Shown in pieces: positions 34,344 to 43,049 of a stretch of 64,000 nucleotides of DNA. The position numbers and the translations under genes were made by a program. Position 1 is the first letter of the stretch; each line of letters begins with the position of its first letter. The notes below the pieces were generated by a model. The model was not told the origin of the DNA. It saw only the letters and a list, made by a program, of their open reading frames with translations, and ran no database searches. This DNA comes from Streptomyces vietnamensis (GTDB taxonomy: Bacteria > Actinomycetota > Actinomycetes > Streptomycetales > Streptomycetaceae), in NCBI RefSeq assembly GCF_000830005.1, contig NZ_CP010408.1:1-64000 (forward strand), given 5' to 3'.

Positions 34344-34643
34344 ATGGCAGAGAAAAGCTGGCAGCTCAGGCAGGATGATCGCCTCGTAGGGACGTTGACC
34401 CTTGAAGAGATCGACATGTTCTGGTCGGACTGTCGCTTCGAGCCTGCTCCCGCTTGGGACGACCTCCGCCCCCTTTTCGCCGCTTCGCGGGATGCATGGG
34501 TTCGGGGTGACGAAGAGGCCGCCCTGGCAGCAGATGAGGCGATCCATGCTGAGGGGCTCATCCTCGTCCCCGACGAAGGCGGCGACCCCATCACCGATTT
34601 CCTAATCCGGATCAACGGAGAGACGGCCCGCTTCCGACACTGA
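34344..34643 (+). CDS. Hypothetical protein, 99 aa
   Basis: The ATG follows GGCGGGAG. MAEKSWQLRQDDRLVGTLTL with EEIDMFWSDCRFEPAPAWDD: this 'W.L..dg..vG.L...e.D..W..c.Fep' pattern recurs in small Streptomyces proteins of unknown function. A second half has an Ala-rich helix (DEEAALAADEAIHAEGLILV) and ends FLIRINGETARFRH. It is single-domain and soluble. Possible immunity-type protein; that is speculation. Confidence 0.6.
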   Translation: MAEKSWQLRQDDRLVGTLTLEEIDMFWSDCRFEPAPAWDDLRPLFAASRDAWVRGDEEAALAADEAIHAEGLILVPDEGGDPITDFLIRINGETARFRH

Positions 34644-34769
34644 CTGCTGCTGGTGGCAGGACCAGCCCACGCGTCGAACGACGGAGGGCCGGCGCCTGGT
34701 TCTGGCATCAATAGACTCCTCTGGTCAGCGCTTACGTTCGGGTGCTGCAGCCAAAAGCAGGGGGATGTG

Positions 34770-35702
34770 GTGTCGACGGTCGACGCGCAGAGGGTCTGGA
34801 AGCCGTCCGTAGCGGAACTCTGGGCGGGACGACGCCCTCTGTGGTGGACCGTTGGCCCGACGGGGGAGCTGGCTGTTCTGCTCGTCCATCGGCAGTGCCT
34901 ACGCCGAAGCCGTTACGTGAAGGGTTGGGTGGGCTGGGGCCCGCAGGTCCCATTCGATGCAGTGCTCGTGATTCGCCAGGCTGACGGTTCGTTTCAACGG
35001 CGACCGATCAAGGACGTCCCGGTCAGGCCGAGCCACATCGCTCTTCTCCCGGAGGCCCGGCTTCTCGTCGCAGGCGGTCGAGCAGGCAAGGAGGAGTCGG
35101 GAGCCTGGAGCCCGAACGCCGTGGTGTTCTCGCTGGAAAGTGGTGACCAAGAGGCCACCTTCTGCATCGGCGACGACATCCCTGCTCTGGTGACCGATCG
35201 CGGGGGATCGATCTGGACGGCTTACGGAGACGAAGGTATCTACGGAGGGCATCCGGAGTCTGCAGCCGGTCTTGCCGGCTGGAGTGCCGATGGCCGGGCT
35301 ACCTGGGCTCCGGGAGGTCGCCTTCCTGACGTGCCTTTGGAGGGATGCACCACTGCCACCGAGGGGGACCGGGTCTGGCTGGTCTGGTATTCCGGCAGTC
35401 GGCGGGGAGGCACGTTCTTGACGCGGATCACCCCGTCGACCGGTGAGGTGACCAGTTGGCCCAGCCCCGTACGTGACCCGGACGGGTTCGCCGTGCGCGA
35501 CCATCGAGCGGTCCTGACCAAGCGCGTTCACAACCAGCGGTCAACCGAAGTGGTGCGAGCCAAGCTGGATGGTGATACCTGGGGTGTGACCGAGCGGCGC
35601 AAGATTCGAGTGCCCGGACGGATGGTCATGCGCTGCGGTCAGGGTCGCGACGGTCTTCTATGGCTTCGCGCTGGCGACACGTGGCTTCGCATCGAAGCCT
35701 GA
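34770..35702 (+). CDS. Hypothetical beta-propeller-like protein
   Basis: 310 aa from a GTG at 34770; the longer frame from 34653 lacks a ribosome site. There is no signal peptide. Repeated four-strand patterns (PSHIALLPEARLLVAGGRAG, DRGGSIWTAYGDEGIYGGHP, QGRDGLLWLRAGDTWLRIEA) suggest a cytoplasmic beta-propeller. Proteins of this type are common, unassigned Streptomyces genes. It stands between the S1 fragment and a broken recombinase. Confidence 0.6.
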   Translation: MSTVDAQRVWKPSVAELWAGRRPLWWTVGPTGELAVLLVHRQCLRRSRYVKGWVGWGPQVPFDAVLVIRQADGSFQRRPIKDVPVRPSHIALLPEARLLVAGGRAGKEESGAWSPNAVVFSLESGDQEATFCIGDDIPALVTDRGGSIWTAYGDEGIYGGHPESAAGLAGWSADGRATWAPGGRLPDVPLEGCTTATEGDRVWLVWYSGSRRGGTFLTRITPSTGEVTSWPSPVRDPDGFAVRDHRAVLTKRVHNQRSTEVVRAKLDGDTWGVTERRKIRVPGRMVMRCGQGRDGLLWLRAGDTWLRIEA

Positions 35703-35723
35703 TAGCGGCTGACAGCGGGCAGC

Positions 35724-36251
35724 TCACGGTCGACGGGCCACCTCGGCTGCGTAGGCCATTCTGACCGCGCCGGCAGACCATCGTTCGGCCGCCATAGGGC
35801 TGATACCGAGCAGCCGTTGCAGCACGGCCGGTGGCATCTGTGTGCAAAGGTCGAGCAGGGCGGCGCATCGTCCGGCTTCGGATGGGAGGCCGATGTTCCG
35901 CAGACGGGTCGCGAGCCGGCTGCTGGTCAGTGCTCGTCCGGGACGCTGGGTCGGGAACAGCCAGGGCGCGTTTGTCTCGTTGCTGTTGACCGCGTGCTCG
36001 TGGCTGTGCGCGATGTCGACGAGTTGCAGGACAAGGGCGTCCAGAGGCGGTGGCAGCCGGAGCGGCGTCTTGTTGATGCGCAGTGCGACGCCGTCCTCGT
36101 CGTGCAGGACGTGGTCGGTGGTCAGGCGGCAGGTCCTGGCGGGAGTCTGGCCGTAGATCAGGACCATCAGGCCGACGACGCGGTCCTTGGTCTCGAAGGA
36201 GTCGTCATTGAGGAGCTGGCGGGCGATCTTGGGGTGCTGGTAAGAACGCTG
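35724..36251 (-). pseudogene. 3' fragment of a tyrosine-recombinase-like gene
   Basis: Open from a TGA at 36252-36254 to the stop at 35724, with no proper start. QHPKIARQLLNDDSFETKDR and VVGLMVLIYGQTPARTCRLT resemble the C-terminal domain of actinobacterial integrase/recombinase proteins of Tn554-type sets, followed by NAPWLFPTQRPGRALTSSRL. The N-terminal two thirds are missing. The break coincides with the left 46-bp inverted-repeat arm. Confidence 0.65.
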
Positions 36252-36276
36252 TCACCAACCGCAAACAAGGGGCGCC
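36231..36276 (-). repeat. Left arm of 46-bp inverted repeat
   Basis: Read on the minus strand: CCCTTGTTTGCGGTTGGTG, then ACAGCGTTCTTACCAGCACC. It matches the plus strand at 39462-39507, 38 of the 41 outermost positions identical. Confidence 0.8.
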
Positions 36277-36437
36277 ATGTTCGGCGCCGCAACCGGGGGA
36301 AGCCGACTGTTGCGGCGCCCTCGTCGCATCGGGACCGCCTGGGATGAACCCGCCCCTCTGGGCCCGCTGGCCGCTAAGTTCGGTGGGCGGCCCAGAGACG
36401 GGGCCAGCGGAAGGTCAGCTGGACGAGGGGTTTCAGG

Positions 36438-36842
36438 ATGGCTGGGCAGAAGGTGTGGGCGGCTGTCGCGGTGGTGTGCACCGTGGTGGTCATGGGACTG
36501 GTGCTCGTCGTGGTACTGGCGGACCTGGAGACGGCGGACAAGATCGCCAGCGTGGTGGGGGCCAGTGTGGGGGTAATCGGGCTGGCTGTGTCGGTGTTCG
36601 CGCTCACCCGCGGCGAGGACACTCCGCCCGTGGCCGGTACCCGGTCCGTGCAGGCCCGCGGTGGCATCGGGCGGGTGGTGACCGGCGACAACAACCACCT
36701 CACCACGCCTGCCCCCAGGCCCCAACCGCCAGCAGGCGCAGACGGCGGCGCGGGCGGCCTGGCCGTTCCCGGGGAACGCGGCGTGGCCGCGGACGGCAGT
36801 ATCGGCGAGGCCGTCACCGGCGACGGGAACCAGCAGCCGTGA
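36438..36842 (+). CDS. Two-helix membrane protein paired with the NB-ARC NTPase
   Basis: 134 aa. Two transmembrane segments (VWAAVAVVCTVVVMGLVLVV and IASVVGASVGVIGLAVSVFA) are followed by a soluble tail. The tail has two copies of a motif, ARGGIGRVVTGDNN and ERGVAADGSIGEAVTGDGN. The same motif opens the next protein (ERGLSAGGDIG, then IVTGDNNSI), so the two probably interact through it. Its stop overlaps the GTG start of the NTPase gene by 4 bp: they are translationally coupled. Predicted membrane partner of a STAND immune protein (inference). Confidence 0.7.
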   Translation: MAGQKVWAAVAVVCTVVVMGLVLVVVLADLETADKIASVVGASVGVIGLAVSVFALTRGEDTPPVAGTRSVQARGGIGRVVTGDNNHLTTPAPRPQPPAGADGGAGGLAVPGERGVAADGSIGEAVTGDGNQQP

Positions 36843-39400
36843 GCGCCTTCCGACGCCGCAAGAACGAGAACGAGGGCGAGCCGGGGAGAACGGTGCCGGG
36901 CGAGCGCGGGCTGTCTGCCGGCGGGGACATCGGTCTCGGGGCCTCGGGCGACGGCAACGAGATCACGGTCCGGGACATCGTCACCGGTGACAACAACTCC
37001 ATCACCCACCAGTACCACCTGCCCGCGAAGAGCGGCCCGGTGTGGCCGCACCAGGTCGGAGTGGTCCCCCTGTCTGCACGGTCTTTTCAACACCGCGGGG
37101 AGGGGGACCGGCTGCGGGCGGCGGTCGAAGGCGGGGGCACCGCGGTGCTCTCCCAGGTGCTGACGGGGATGGGCGGGGTCGGCAAAACCCAGCTCGCCGC
37201 CGACTATGCCCGCGCGGCCTGGGATGACGGCGGCCTGGACGTCCTGGTCTGGGTGACCGCGAGCTCCCAGTCGGCCGTGGTGAGCGGATTCGCGCAGGCC
37301 GGTGCCGAGTTGTGCCGAGCCGACACCGACGAACCCGAACAGGCCGCGAAACAGTTCCTGGCCTGGCTGGCTCCCAAGCCCGGGCAGCAGCCGTGCCGGT
37401 GGCTGATCGTCCTCGATGATGTCGCCGACCCCAATGATCTGACCGTTCACCCCGACGACCCCGCCCAGCGCTACAGCCTGTGGCCGCCGGCCAGCCCCCA
37501 CGGCCGGGTACTGCTCACCACCCGCCGCCGCGACGCCGCCCTCTTCGGAGAGGGCCGTCGGCGGATCGAGGTCGGCCTGTTCACCCCCGACGAATCCCTC
37601 GCCTACCTCACCGCCGCCCTGCACGCCCAGGGCCGCACCGAGTCCGCAGACCAGCTCACCGCCCTCGCCCACGACCTCGGACACCTGCCGCTGGCTCTGG
37701 CCCAGGCCGCCGCCTACCTCATCGACTCCGGCGAAACAGCTGCCGCCTACCGGCATCTGCTGGCCGACCGTGCCACCACACTCGACCACCTCGCCCCCGA
37801 CGTCCTGCCCGACGAGCAGGCCGCCGCCCTCGCCGCAGCCTGGTCCCTGTCCATCGACCGCGCTGACACCCTGCGCCCCGCCGGCCTGGCTCGCCCCATG
37901 CTCCACCTCGCCGCCCTCCTCGACGCCAACGGCATCCCCCAGGACGTCCTCACCGGCCAGAGCGCCCGTGCCTACCTCGCCGCACACCGCACCCCAACCA
38001 GCCCCACCCCGCAGCAGACCCCCGTCTCCCCCGCGGACGCGGTACGCGCCCTGCGCGCCCTGGACCGGCTCAGCCTCATCGACCACCACCAGGACACCCC
38101 CCACCAGGCCGTCCGCGTCCACCAGCTCATCCAGCGCGCCACCCGCGACACCCTCACACCCCACCAGCACCACCAGGCAACGCGCACCGCCGCCGACGCC
38201 CTCCAGACGGCCTGGCCCGACGTCGAACGCGACACCGACCTCGCCCAAGCCCTGCGCACCAACGCCGATGCCCTCACCCGCTACGCCGAAGACGGCCTGT
38301 ACCAGCCGGACGCGCACCCGGTGCTGTACCGCCTCGGCCTCAGCCTCGGTGAATCCGGTCAGGTCACCGCCGCCATCGACCACTTCCAGCACCTCACCGA
38401 CACCACCGGCAACTTCTTGGGCGAAGACCACCCTCACGCCCTCACCGCCCGGAACAACCTCGCCCTCTGGCGGGGGGAGGCCGGGGATGCGGCCGGGGCC
38501 GCGCAGGCCTTCGCCGACCTCCTCGCCGACCAAATCCGGGTGCTGGGAGCCGACCACCCCGACACGCTCGCCGCCCGGAACAACCTCGCCCGCTGGCGGG
38601 GGGAGGCGGGGGACGCAGCCGGGGCCGCGCATGCCCTCGCCGACCTCCTCGCCGACCGAATCCGGGTGCTGGGAGCCGACCACCCCGACACGCTCACCAC
38701 CCAGAACAACCTCGCCATGATGCGGGGGTGGGCGGGGGATGCGGCCGGGGCCGCGCATGCCCTCGCCGACGTCCTCGCCGGGCGAATCCGGGTGCTGGGA
38801 GCCGACCACCCCGAGACGCTCGCCGCCCGGAACAACCTCGCCATGATGCGGGGGGAGGCGGGGGATGCGGCCGGGGCCGCGCATGCCCTCGCCGACCTCC
38901 TGGAGTCCACGGTGCGGGTGCTGGGAGCCGACCATCCCATCACCCTCACGACCCGGGGCAACCTCGCCCGCTGGCGGGGGGAGGCGGGGGACGCGGCCGG
39001 GGCCGCGCATGCCCTCGCCGACCTCCTCGCCGACCGAATCCGGGTGCTGGGAGCCGACCACCCCGACACGCTCACCACCCGGAACAACCTCGCCGCTATG
39101 CGGGGGTGGGCGGGGGATGCGGCCGGGGCCGCGCATGCCCTCGCCGACCTCCTCGCCGACCGAATCCGGGTGTTGGGAGCCGACCACCCCGACACGCTCA
39201 GCACCCGGAACAACCTCGCCCTCTGGCGGGGGGAGGCCGGGGATGCAGCCGGGGCCGCGCAGGCCTTCGCCGACCTCCTGGAGTTCACGGTGCGGGTGCT
39301 CGGAGCCGACCACCCCCACGTGTCGATCTTTCGACAGAACCTCGGCCACTGGCGGAAGAAGGCGGAGAGGATGCCTGAGCCTGGTAACGATCACTCGTGA
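36839..39400 (+). CDS. NB-ARC (STAND) NTPase with TPR sensor repeats
   Basis: 853 aa from the GTG at 36839. Residues 1-60 contain the shared 'GERG...TGDNN' motif. The NB-ARC core has Walker A TGMGGVGKT (109-117), Walker B WLIVLDD (188-194), the sensor segment GRVLLTTRRRDAALF and LGHLPLALAQAAAYL, the GLPLA-like motif of plant and bacterial NLRs. A winged-helix region (LDRLSLIDHHQDTPHQAVRV) follows. The C-terminus has eight 42-residue TPRs (VLGADHPDTLAARNNLARWR). Such proteins are predicted sensors of infection or other signals. No effector domain is fused; the membrane protein may supply it. The segment is framed by 46-bp inverted arms. Confidence 0.85.
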   Translation: MSAFRRRKNENEGEPGRTVPGERGLSAGGDIGLGASGDGNEITVRDIVTGDNNSITHQYHLPAKSGPVWPHQVGVVPLSARSFQHRGEGDRLRAAVEGGGTAVLSQVLTGMGGVGKTQLAADYARAAWDDGGLDVLVWVTASSQSAVVSGFAQAGAELCRADTDEPEQAAKQFLAWLAPKPGQQPCRWLIVLDDVADPNDLTVHPDDPAQRYSLWPPASPHGRVLLTTRRRDAALFGEGRRRIEVGLFTPDESLAYLTAALHAQGRTESADQLTALAHDLGHLPLALAQAAAYLIDSGETAAAYRHLLADRATTLDHLAPDVLPDEQAAALAAAWSLSIDRADTLRPAGLARPMLHLAALLDANGIPQDVLTGQSARAYLAAHRTPTSPTPQQTPVSPADAVRALRALDRLSLIDHHQDTPHQAVRVHQLIQRATRDTLTPHQHHQATRTAADALQTAWPDVERDTDLAQALRTNADALTRYAEDGLYQPDAHPVLYRLGLSLGESGQVTAAIDHFQHLTDTTGNFLGEDHPHALTARNNLALWRGEAGDAAGAAQAFADLLADQIRVLGADHPDTLAARNNLARWRGEAGDAAGAAHALADLLADRIRVLGADHPDTLTTQNNLAMMRGWAGDAAGAAHALADVLAGRIRVLGADHPETLAARNNLAMMRGEAGDAAGAAHALADLLESTVRVLGADHPITLTTRGNLARWRGEAGDAAGAAHALADLLADRIRVLGADHPDTLTTRNNLAAMRGWAGDAAGAAHALADLLADRIRVLGADHPDTLSTRNNLALWRGEAGDAAGAAQAFADLLEFTVRVLGADHPHVSIFRQNLGHWRKKAERMPEPGNDHS
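38440..39350 (+). repeat. Tandem 126-bp repeats encoding TPR units
   Basis: Roughly seven near-identical 42-codon units (recurring GTGCTGGGAGCCGACCACCC and GGGGATGCGGCCGGGGCCGC). DNA identity between units is much higher than protein conservation would need. Confidence 0.85.
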
Positions 39401-39461
39401 GACACCAAGACCACCTCGGTGTCGTGGGCCGCGACGTCGTGCATGGCCGCGTCCACGTAAC

Positions 39462-39507
39462 GCGCACCCTTCTTTGCGGCTGGTGACAGCGTTCTTACCG
39501 GCACCCC
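39462..39507 (+). repeat. Right arm of 46-bp inverted repeat
   Basis: CCCTTCTTTGCGGCTGGTG, then ACAGCGTTCTTACCGGCACC. Mirror copy of 36231-36276. The ~3.2-kb interior holds only the membrane protein/NB-ARC pair. Confidence 0.8.
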
Positions 39508-39666
39508 GACACCGACACCCTCCAGCGGAAGATCGACCACCTTGAACAACAAGTCGCCGAGCTCCGCGACCAGCTCTCCGAACGCGAAGAAGACCTCCAG
39601 GCATCCCGAGCCACGAACCGCGAGTTGATGACCCAACTCAACAGCACCCCTCACCGCCCCCGCTGA
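39487..39666 (+). pseudogene. 3' fragment of a DUF6262/TnpC-like gene
   Basis: Open frame after a TGA: RHPDTDTLQRKIDHLEQQVA, then QLSEREEDLQASRATNRELM and a stop. This coiled-coil tail is typical of DUF6262 proteins, the small third partner of Tn554-like recombinase sets. The N-terminus is missing and the fragment begins inside the right inverted-repeat arm. 39401-39486 and 39667-39748 contain nothing else recognisable. Confidence 0.6.
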
Positions 39667-39748
39667 CATGCGAGCCCAGATACCAACCGCTGGTCGGTGG
39701 ATCGCAGCCCTCACTTTGGGGTGCGAGCAAGTCGGTTCCGCCCGGCGG

Positions 39749-40377
39749 TCAGGCGGGAACGCCAGCCCGGTCCAGGACGGCGGCCATCTCGTCCTCGGGG
39801 AGCGCCGGGTTGGCACCCGCGCTGGATGCCAGTTCGGGGACGAGGAGGGCCTCGCGGAGCCGGTGGAACGGGAGGCGCGGGTCGCGGGCCGCCGCCTGAC
39901 GCGTCCAGACAACGGGGTCGTGGCTGAGCCGTTCGATCAGCTCCGGCGTGGCGGCCGGATCCCGTACGGCCAGTCGGCGGTAGTTCCCGTCGGGGTGGTT
40001 CGCGTAGCGGGTGGCTAGGCCCTCGCGGGGGAACCGCGGGTGCGTCTCCGCCATCCAGGCGGAGAACGTCCCACCCAGCCGCGCAAACACCCGCATCAGG
40101 ACCTCCTCCGGAGTATCGGGGTGGTGAATGCCCAGGAGGTTCTCCACCGCCGGGTCCTCGACGCGTGCAAGCAGGCGCAGCAGGTCAGGCGGCAGATGGG
40201 GGCTTCGGGCAGGAGGGCGAGCTGCTCGTCCAGCCAGATCCGCCAGGGCTCGTACTCGTCGAGCACCGCCAGGTCGTAGGAGAGCATCCGGTTCTCTGGC
40301 GGGCGCTTGCCGTAGCGGTGGCGCTGTTCGGCGACGAACTGGGGGCCGAAGCGCCGAAGGGACTGTTCCGTGTTCAT
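39749..40377 (-). pseudogene. LRV-like repeat protein, frameshifted
   Basis: The N-terminal half (MNTEQSLRRFGPQFVAEQRH ... YEPWRIWLDEQLALLPEAP) and the C-terminal half (LPPDLLRLLARVEDPAVENL ... PALPEDEMAAVLDRAG) are in different frames; a 1-nt indel lies near 40185-40195. Repeated 'A.RDP.aTPELIERLSHDPVVW.RQAAARDPRLP' units resemble leucine-rich-repeat-variant helices. Repaired length would be about 209 aa. It is either a pseudogene or a sequencing error. Confidence 0.65.
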
Positions 40378-40478
40378 GGACCCGGATTCTCCGGCTTCCC
40401 ATCGCCGTGCGCACCGAGATTGAAGGTCCTGCGCAGTCGCCCCCGACCGTGGCTATACGAGAACTGGGCCGGCACGGG

Positions 40479-40709
40479 TCAGTCGGTGACGTCCGTCCCG
40501 CTGGGCGCGCGACCGCTGGCGCCGAGGGTGCGGCGCGGGCCCGGCGCCGGTGCGGAGCGGGGCTGGAACAGGCCGCGGCCTCGCAGTTCGTCGAGGTTCG
40601 GGAAACGGCTGCCCGGGATCGATTCGTGGAGGTCGGCCTCGGCGGCGACGACGCGGTCGGCGTTCTCCGGCCCGGGGCCCAGGGTGCGGCGTTCGTTCAC
40701 GCTGCTCAT
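40479..40709 (-). CDS. Small hypothetical protein, 76 aa
   Basis: [20 protein letters not shown], then an acidic helix and [20 protein letters not shown]. Low-complexity proline/arginine tail. No relative recognised and the ribosome site is weak; it may be part of the surrounding debris. Confidence 0.4.
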   Translation of the reverse strand: MSSVNERRTLGPGPENADRVVAAEADLHESIPGSRFPNLDELRGRGLFQPRSAPAPGPRRTLGASGRAPSGTDVTD

Positions 40710-40879
40710 CGTATGGGGCGGTCACTTCCCGCAACGGCGAAGGAGTCGGTCGCCCCGGTGAGGGTGACCGACTCCTTCCGTGTCTTGGCTCCCCAGGTCC
40801 ATGGGGAGGAGTGGTGCCTGTCCACCTCTGTCTGAGCAGGGCGCACCGTGGGGCGTACGGCGGCGCGGCAAGGTCGGGC

Positions 40880-41088
40880 CGGGATTCGGGGTCAGCGGGA
40901 GGCCACACGCGGAGTTCCGCGATGGCGGCCTCGAAGTCTTGGAGGCTGTCGAAAGCCTTGTACACGGACGCGAAGCGCAGGTAGGCGACGAGGTCGAGCT
41001 CCTGCAAGGGGCCGAGGATAGCCAGGCCCACGTCACGGATGGTCAGCTCGGCGCTTCCGGTGGCGCGCACCGCCTCCTCGACCCGCAA
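40880..41088 (-). pseudogene. nrdR: nrdR fragment (ATP-cone, 3' part)
   Basis: [40 protein letters not shown] and [18 protein letters not shown] correspond to the C-terminal ~65 residues of NrdR, the ATP/dATP-sensing repressor of ribonucleotide reductase genes. The zinc ribbon and first half of the ATP-cone are absent, and the sequence before it (AVAAL) is not NrdR. After the homology the frame runs on without a natural stop. A dead partial copy of a chromosomal gene. Confidence 0.8.
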
Positions 41089-41405
41089 CGCGGCTACCGC
41101 CGTCGATGCGGAAGGTCGGCCAGGCGGTCGGCCTCTCCAGCGCCTCCTCGGTGGCGCACCAATTCATGCTTCCTCCGCCGCGACCCGCACCGGCCCGCGC
41201 GTACGAGGTCTGCGGCTCCGACCAGCCGAGCACCCAGCCGACGGACACCACCGGCAAGCCGGCCGCGTCGTACGTCCCGCTGGTCGGCCGCAGGAGAGTT
41301 GGCATATTCCACCAGCACATCGGTAGCACGCGAGGCGCTACGAGCCCCTGGCGAGGCCAGCCTGCAGGCGTGAGCCCGGCACGGGTGTGCCGGGCTCGAA
41401 CGGTC
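41089..41405. other. Intergenic debris
   Basis: 317 bp between the nrdR fragment and the end of the IclR-type gene. Short overlapping frames exist but none has a ribosome site or recognisable product. Confidence 0.4.
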
Positions 41406-43049
41406 CTAGGGCAGCGCGTGCCGTGCCGCGGGGGCTGTGTGCTCCCACTGGCCTGTGTGGTGGACGGTGGGCTGGTTCATGTCGTCGGCGAGGAGGTGGA
41501 CCAGGAGAATGCCGGTCGCGCGCCGGCTGAGGGTGCGGGCGGCGGCGATAAGGCGTGGGTGCTGGTCGGCGGGCATGGAGAGGGCGAGGCTGGAAGCCCG
41601 GCCGGGCAGGCCGAGGGAGTAGGCGACGCAGAGTTCGGTGTCGGCGTATTCCAGGAGGTCGAACTGGGCTGCGTGCGGGCCGTCGACGTCGAGGTGCTGG
41701 AAGAGGGTTCGTTCGTCGGTGATGGTGCGGTCGGTCAGCTGGATGAACGGGTACCTGCTGAGGTGGTCCATCCGCGAGGCGAAGTTCTGCTGGGCCAGCA
41801 GGCTCTTGCCGACGGCGTTCGCGTGGGCTGTCACCCCGAACGGCGTCTGCTCGGTGACGGCCGGGGCGGTGTCGCTGGAGGACGACTCCTGGATGATGAT
41901 CTCTCCGTCGGTGTAGGAGCTGATGTACACGGCGGCGCCGAGCTCGTCGCGCAGCTCGGCGAGCGTCCCGGTCAGCAGGGAGCTGGTGGTCAGCTTCGTC
42001 ATAAGCTCGCCGGGGTAGTGGATGCCGTCTCGGGTCTCGAGGAATCTCTGCTCGCGCAGCCAGCTGAGCATCTGGACGGCGAAGCTCAGCGCTACCCCGG
42101 TGCGGCGGGCGAGGGTGCGGGTGTCGATGCCGTCGGGCCGGATGAGCTGGAGCATGTCCCGCGCCCGCTGGGTGATCTGCCACTTCTCCGGTACGGCAGC
42201 GGGTTGCGACGCGGGCCGGGCGAGCTGGGTCAGTCTGGCGGGACGCAGGGCGCCTGCCGACCACCCTGATGATCCGCTCGGGAGGATCAGGTGGTGTCTG
42301 GCGGGCGGCTCTGGCTGGAGATCGGGCAAGGACAGCGACAGGCCCGTGGGGACGGAATGCAGATGCGCTCTGCGGGTGGCGGGGTCGTCCTTGGGGCGTG
42401 GGGGCGGGCTCGGGATCGTGGGCAGGACGGGTGCCGAGACCAGGACCAGGTCGGACACGCCCGTTCCCGCACTCGCCTCCGCTTGCGTCTGCCGGCGCTC
42501 GTCGGCGTCTTGTAGCGGGCTGGAGTCCTCGTCGGCCGGGGCCGGCGCTTCGGCGGAGCGTCGCAGATGCTCGCGGGCCTCCTCGAAGAAGACCTCGTCT
42601 TCGGGCCTCGCCTTTGCCCCAGCCGGGTTCGCGTCGTCCGGTTCTTGCAGGAGACGTCGCGCGTCGCCGTGCCCGTGCTGAGCCGCCTCGACGATGAGGA
42701 AGTGGGCCTCCTGTGTCCACTCCGGTCCCGTGCGCAGCGTGATCACGGCCAGGCGGAACAACGCGCCGGGGTGTCCTGCGGCGGCGGCGATGCCCAGCCA
42801 GTCCACTGCCGGAGCGAGCTCGCCCCGCAGCAGCGCCTTCGACCCGAGCCGGTAGAACGAGTTCGCCTTCCTCCGGGCCTCGACACTGTGAGGGGAAGGG
42901 CGGTCCAGGGGGCCGAAGTCCCCGCCGGGCCGGTCCCAGAAGTCCGGCGGCCCCTGCAACTTCCTGCGGAGGGCGAGCAGCCCGCCAGGGGATTCGGGCG
43001 CAGAGCTTCCGGCGCCGTTGTCCTTGCTGAAGCGGCGCACCGCCGTCAC
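41406..43049 (-). CDS. IclR-type regulator with helical N-terminal extension
   Basis: 547 aa, twice the length of a usual IclR protein. Residues ~60-135 form Sel1/TPR-like helices (NSFYRLGSKALLRGELAPAV and AAGHPGALFRLAVITLRTGP). 140-270 is a low-complexity linker. 290-335 is a winged helix (DTRTLARRTGVALSFAVQML). From ~340 an IclR effector domain follows (ELGAAVYISSYTDGEIIIQE, then TAHANAVGKSLLAQQNF, and a C-terminal SLALSMPADQH). The GTG start overlaps the sigma-factor stop by 4 bp, so it is co-translated with a sigma factor: likely a paired regulatory unit. Confidence 0.75.
   Translation of the reverse strand: MTAVRRFSKDNGAGSSAPESPGGLLALRRKLQGPPDFWDRPGGDFGPLDRPSPHSVEARRKANSFYRLGSKALLRGELAPAVDWLGIAAAAGHPGALFRLAVITLRTGPEWTQEAHFLIVEAAQHGHGDARRLLQEPDDANPAGAKARPEDEVFFEEAREHLRRSAEAPAPADEDSSPLQDADERRQTQAEASAGTGVSDLVLVSAPVLPTIPSPPPRPKDDPATRRAHLHSVPTGLSLSLPDLQPEPPARHHLILPSGSSGWSAGALRPARLTQLARPASQPAAVPEKWQITQRARDMLQLIRPDGIDTRTLARRTGVALSFAVQMLSWLREQRFLETRDGIHYPGELMTKLTTSSLLTGTLAELRDELGAAVYISSYTDGEIIIQESSSSDTAPAVTEQTPFGVTAHANAVGKSLLAQQNFASRMDHLSRYPFIQLTDRTITDERTLFQHLDVDGPHAAQFDLLEYADTELCVAYSLGLPGRASSLALSMPADQHPRLIAAARTLSRRATGILLVHLLADDMNQPTVHHTGQWEHTAPAARHALP

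Noticed and set aside
36374..39604. Open frame of 1076 codons on the minus strand
   Set aside because: Antisense shadow of the NB-ARC/TPR gene, whose Walker motifs and coupling make it the real gene.
41033..41329. Minus-strand frames before the nrdR fragment
   Set aside because: No ribosome site, no continuity with NrdR and no recognisable product.
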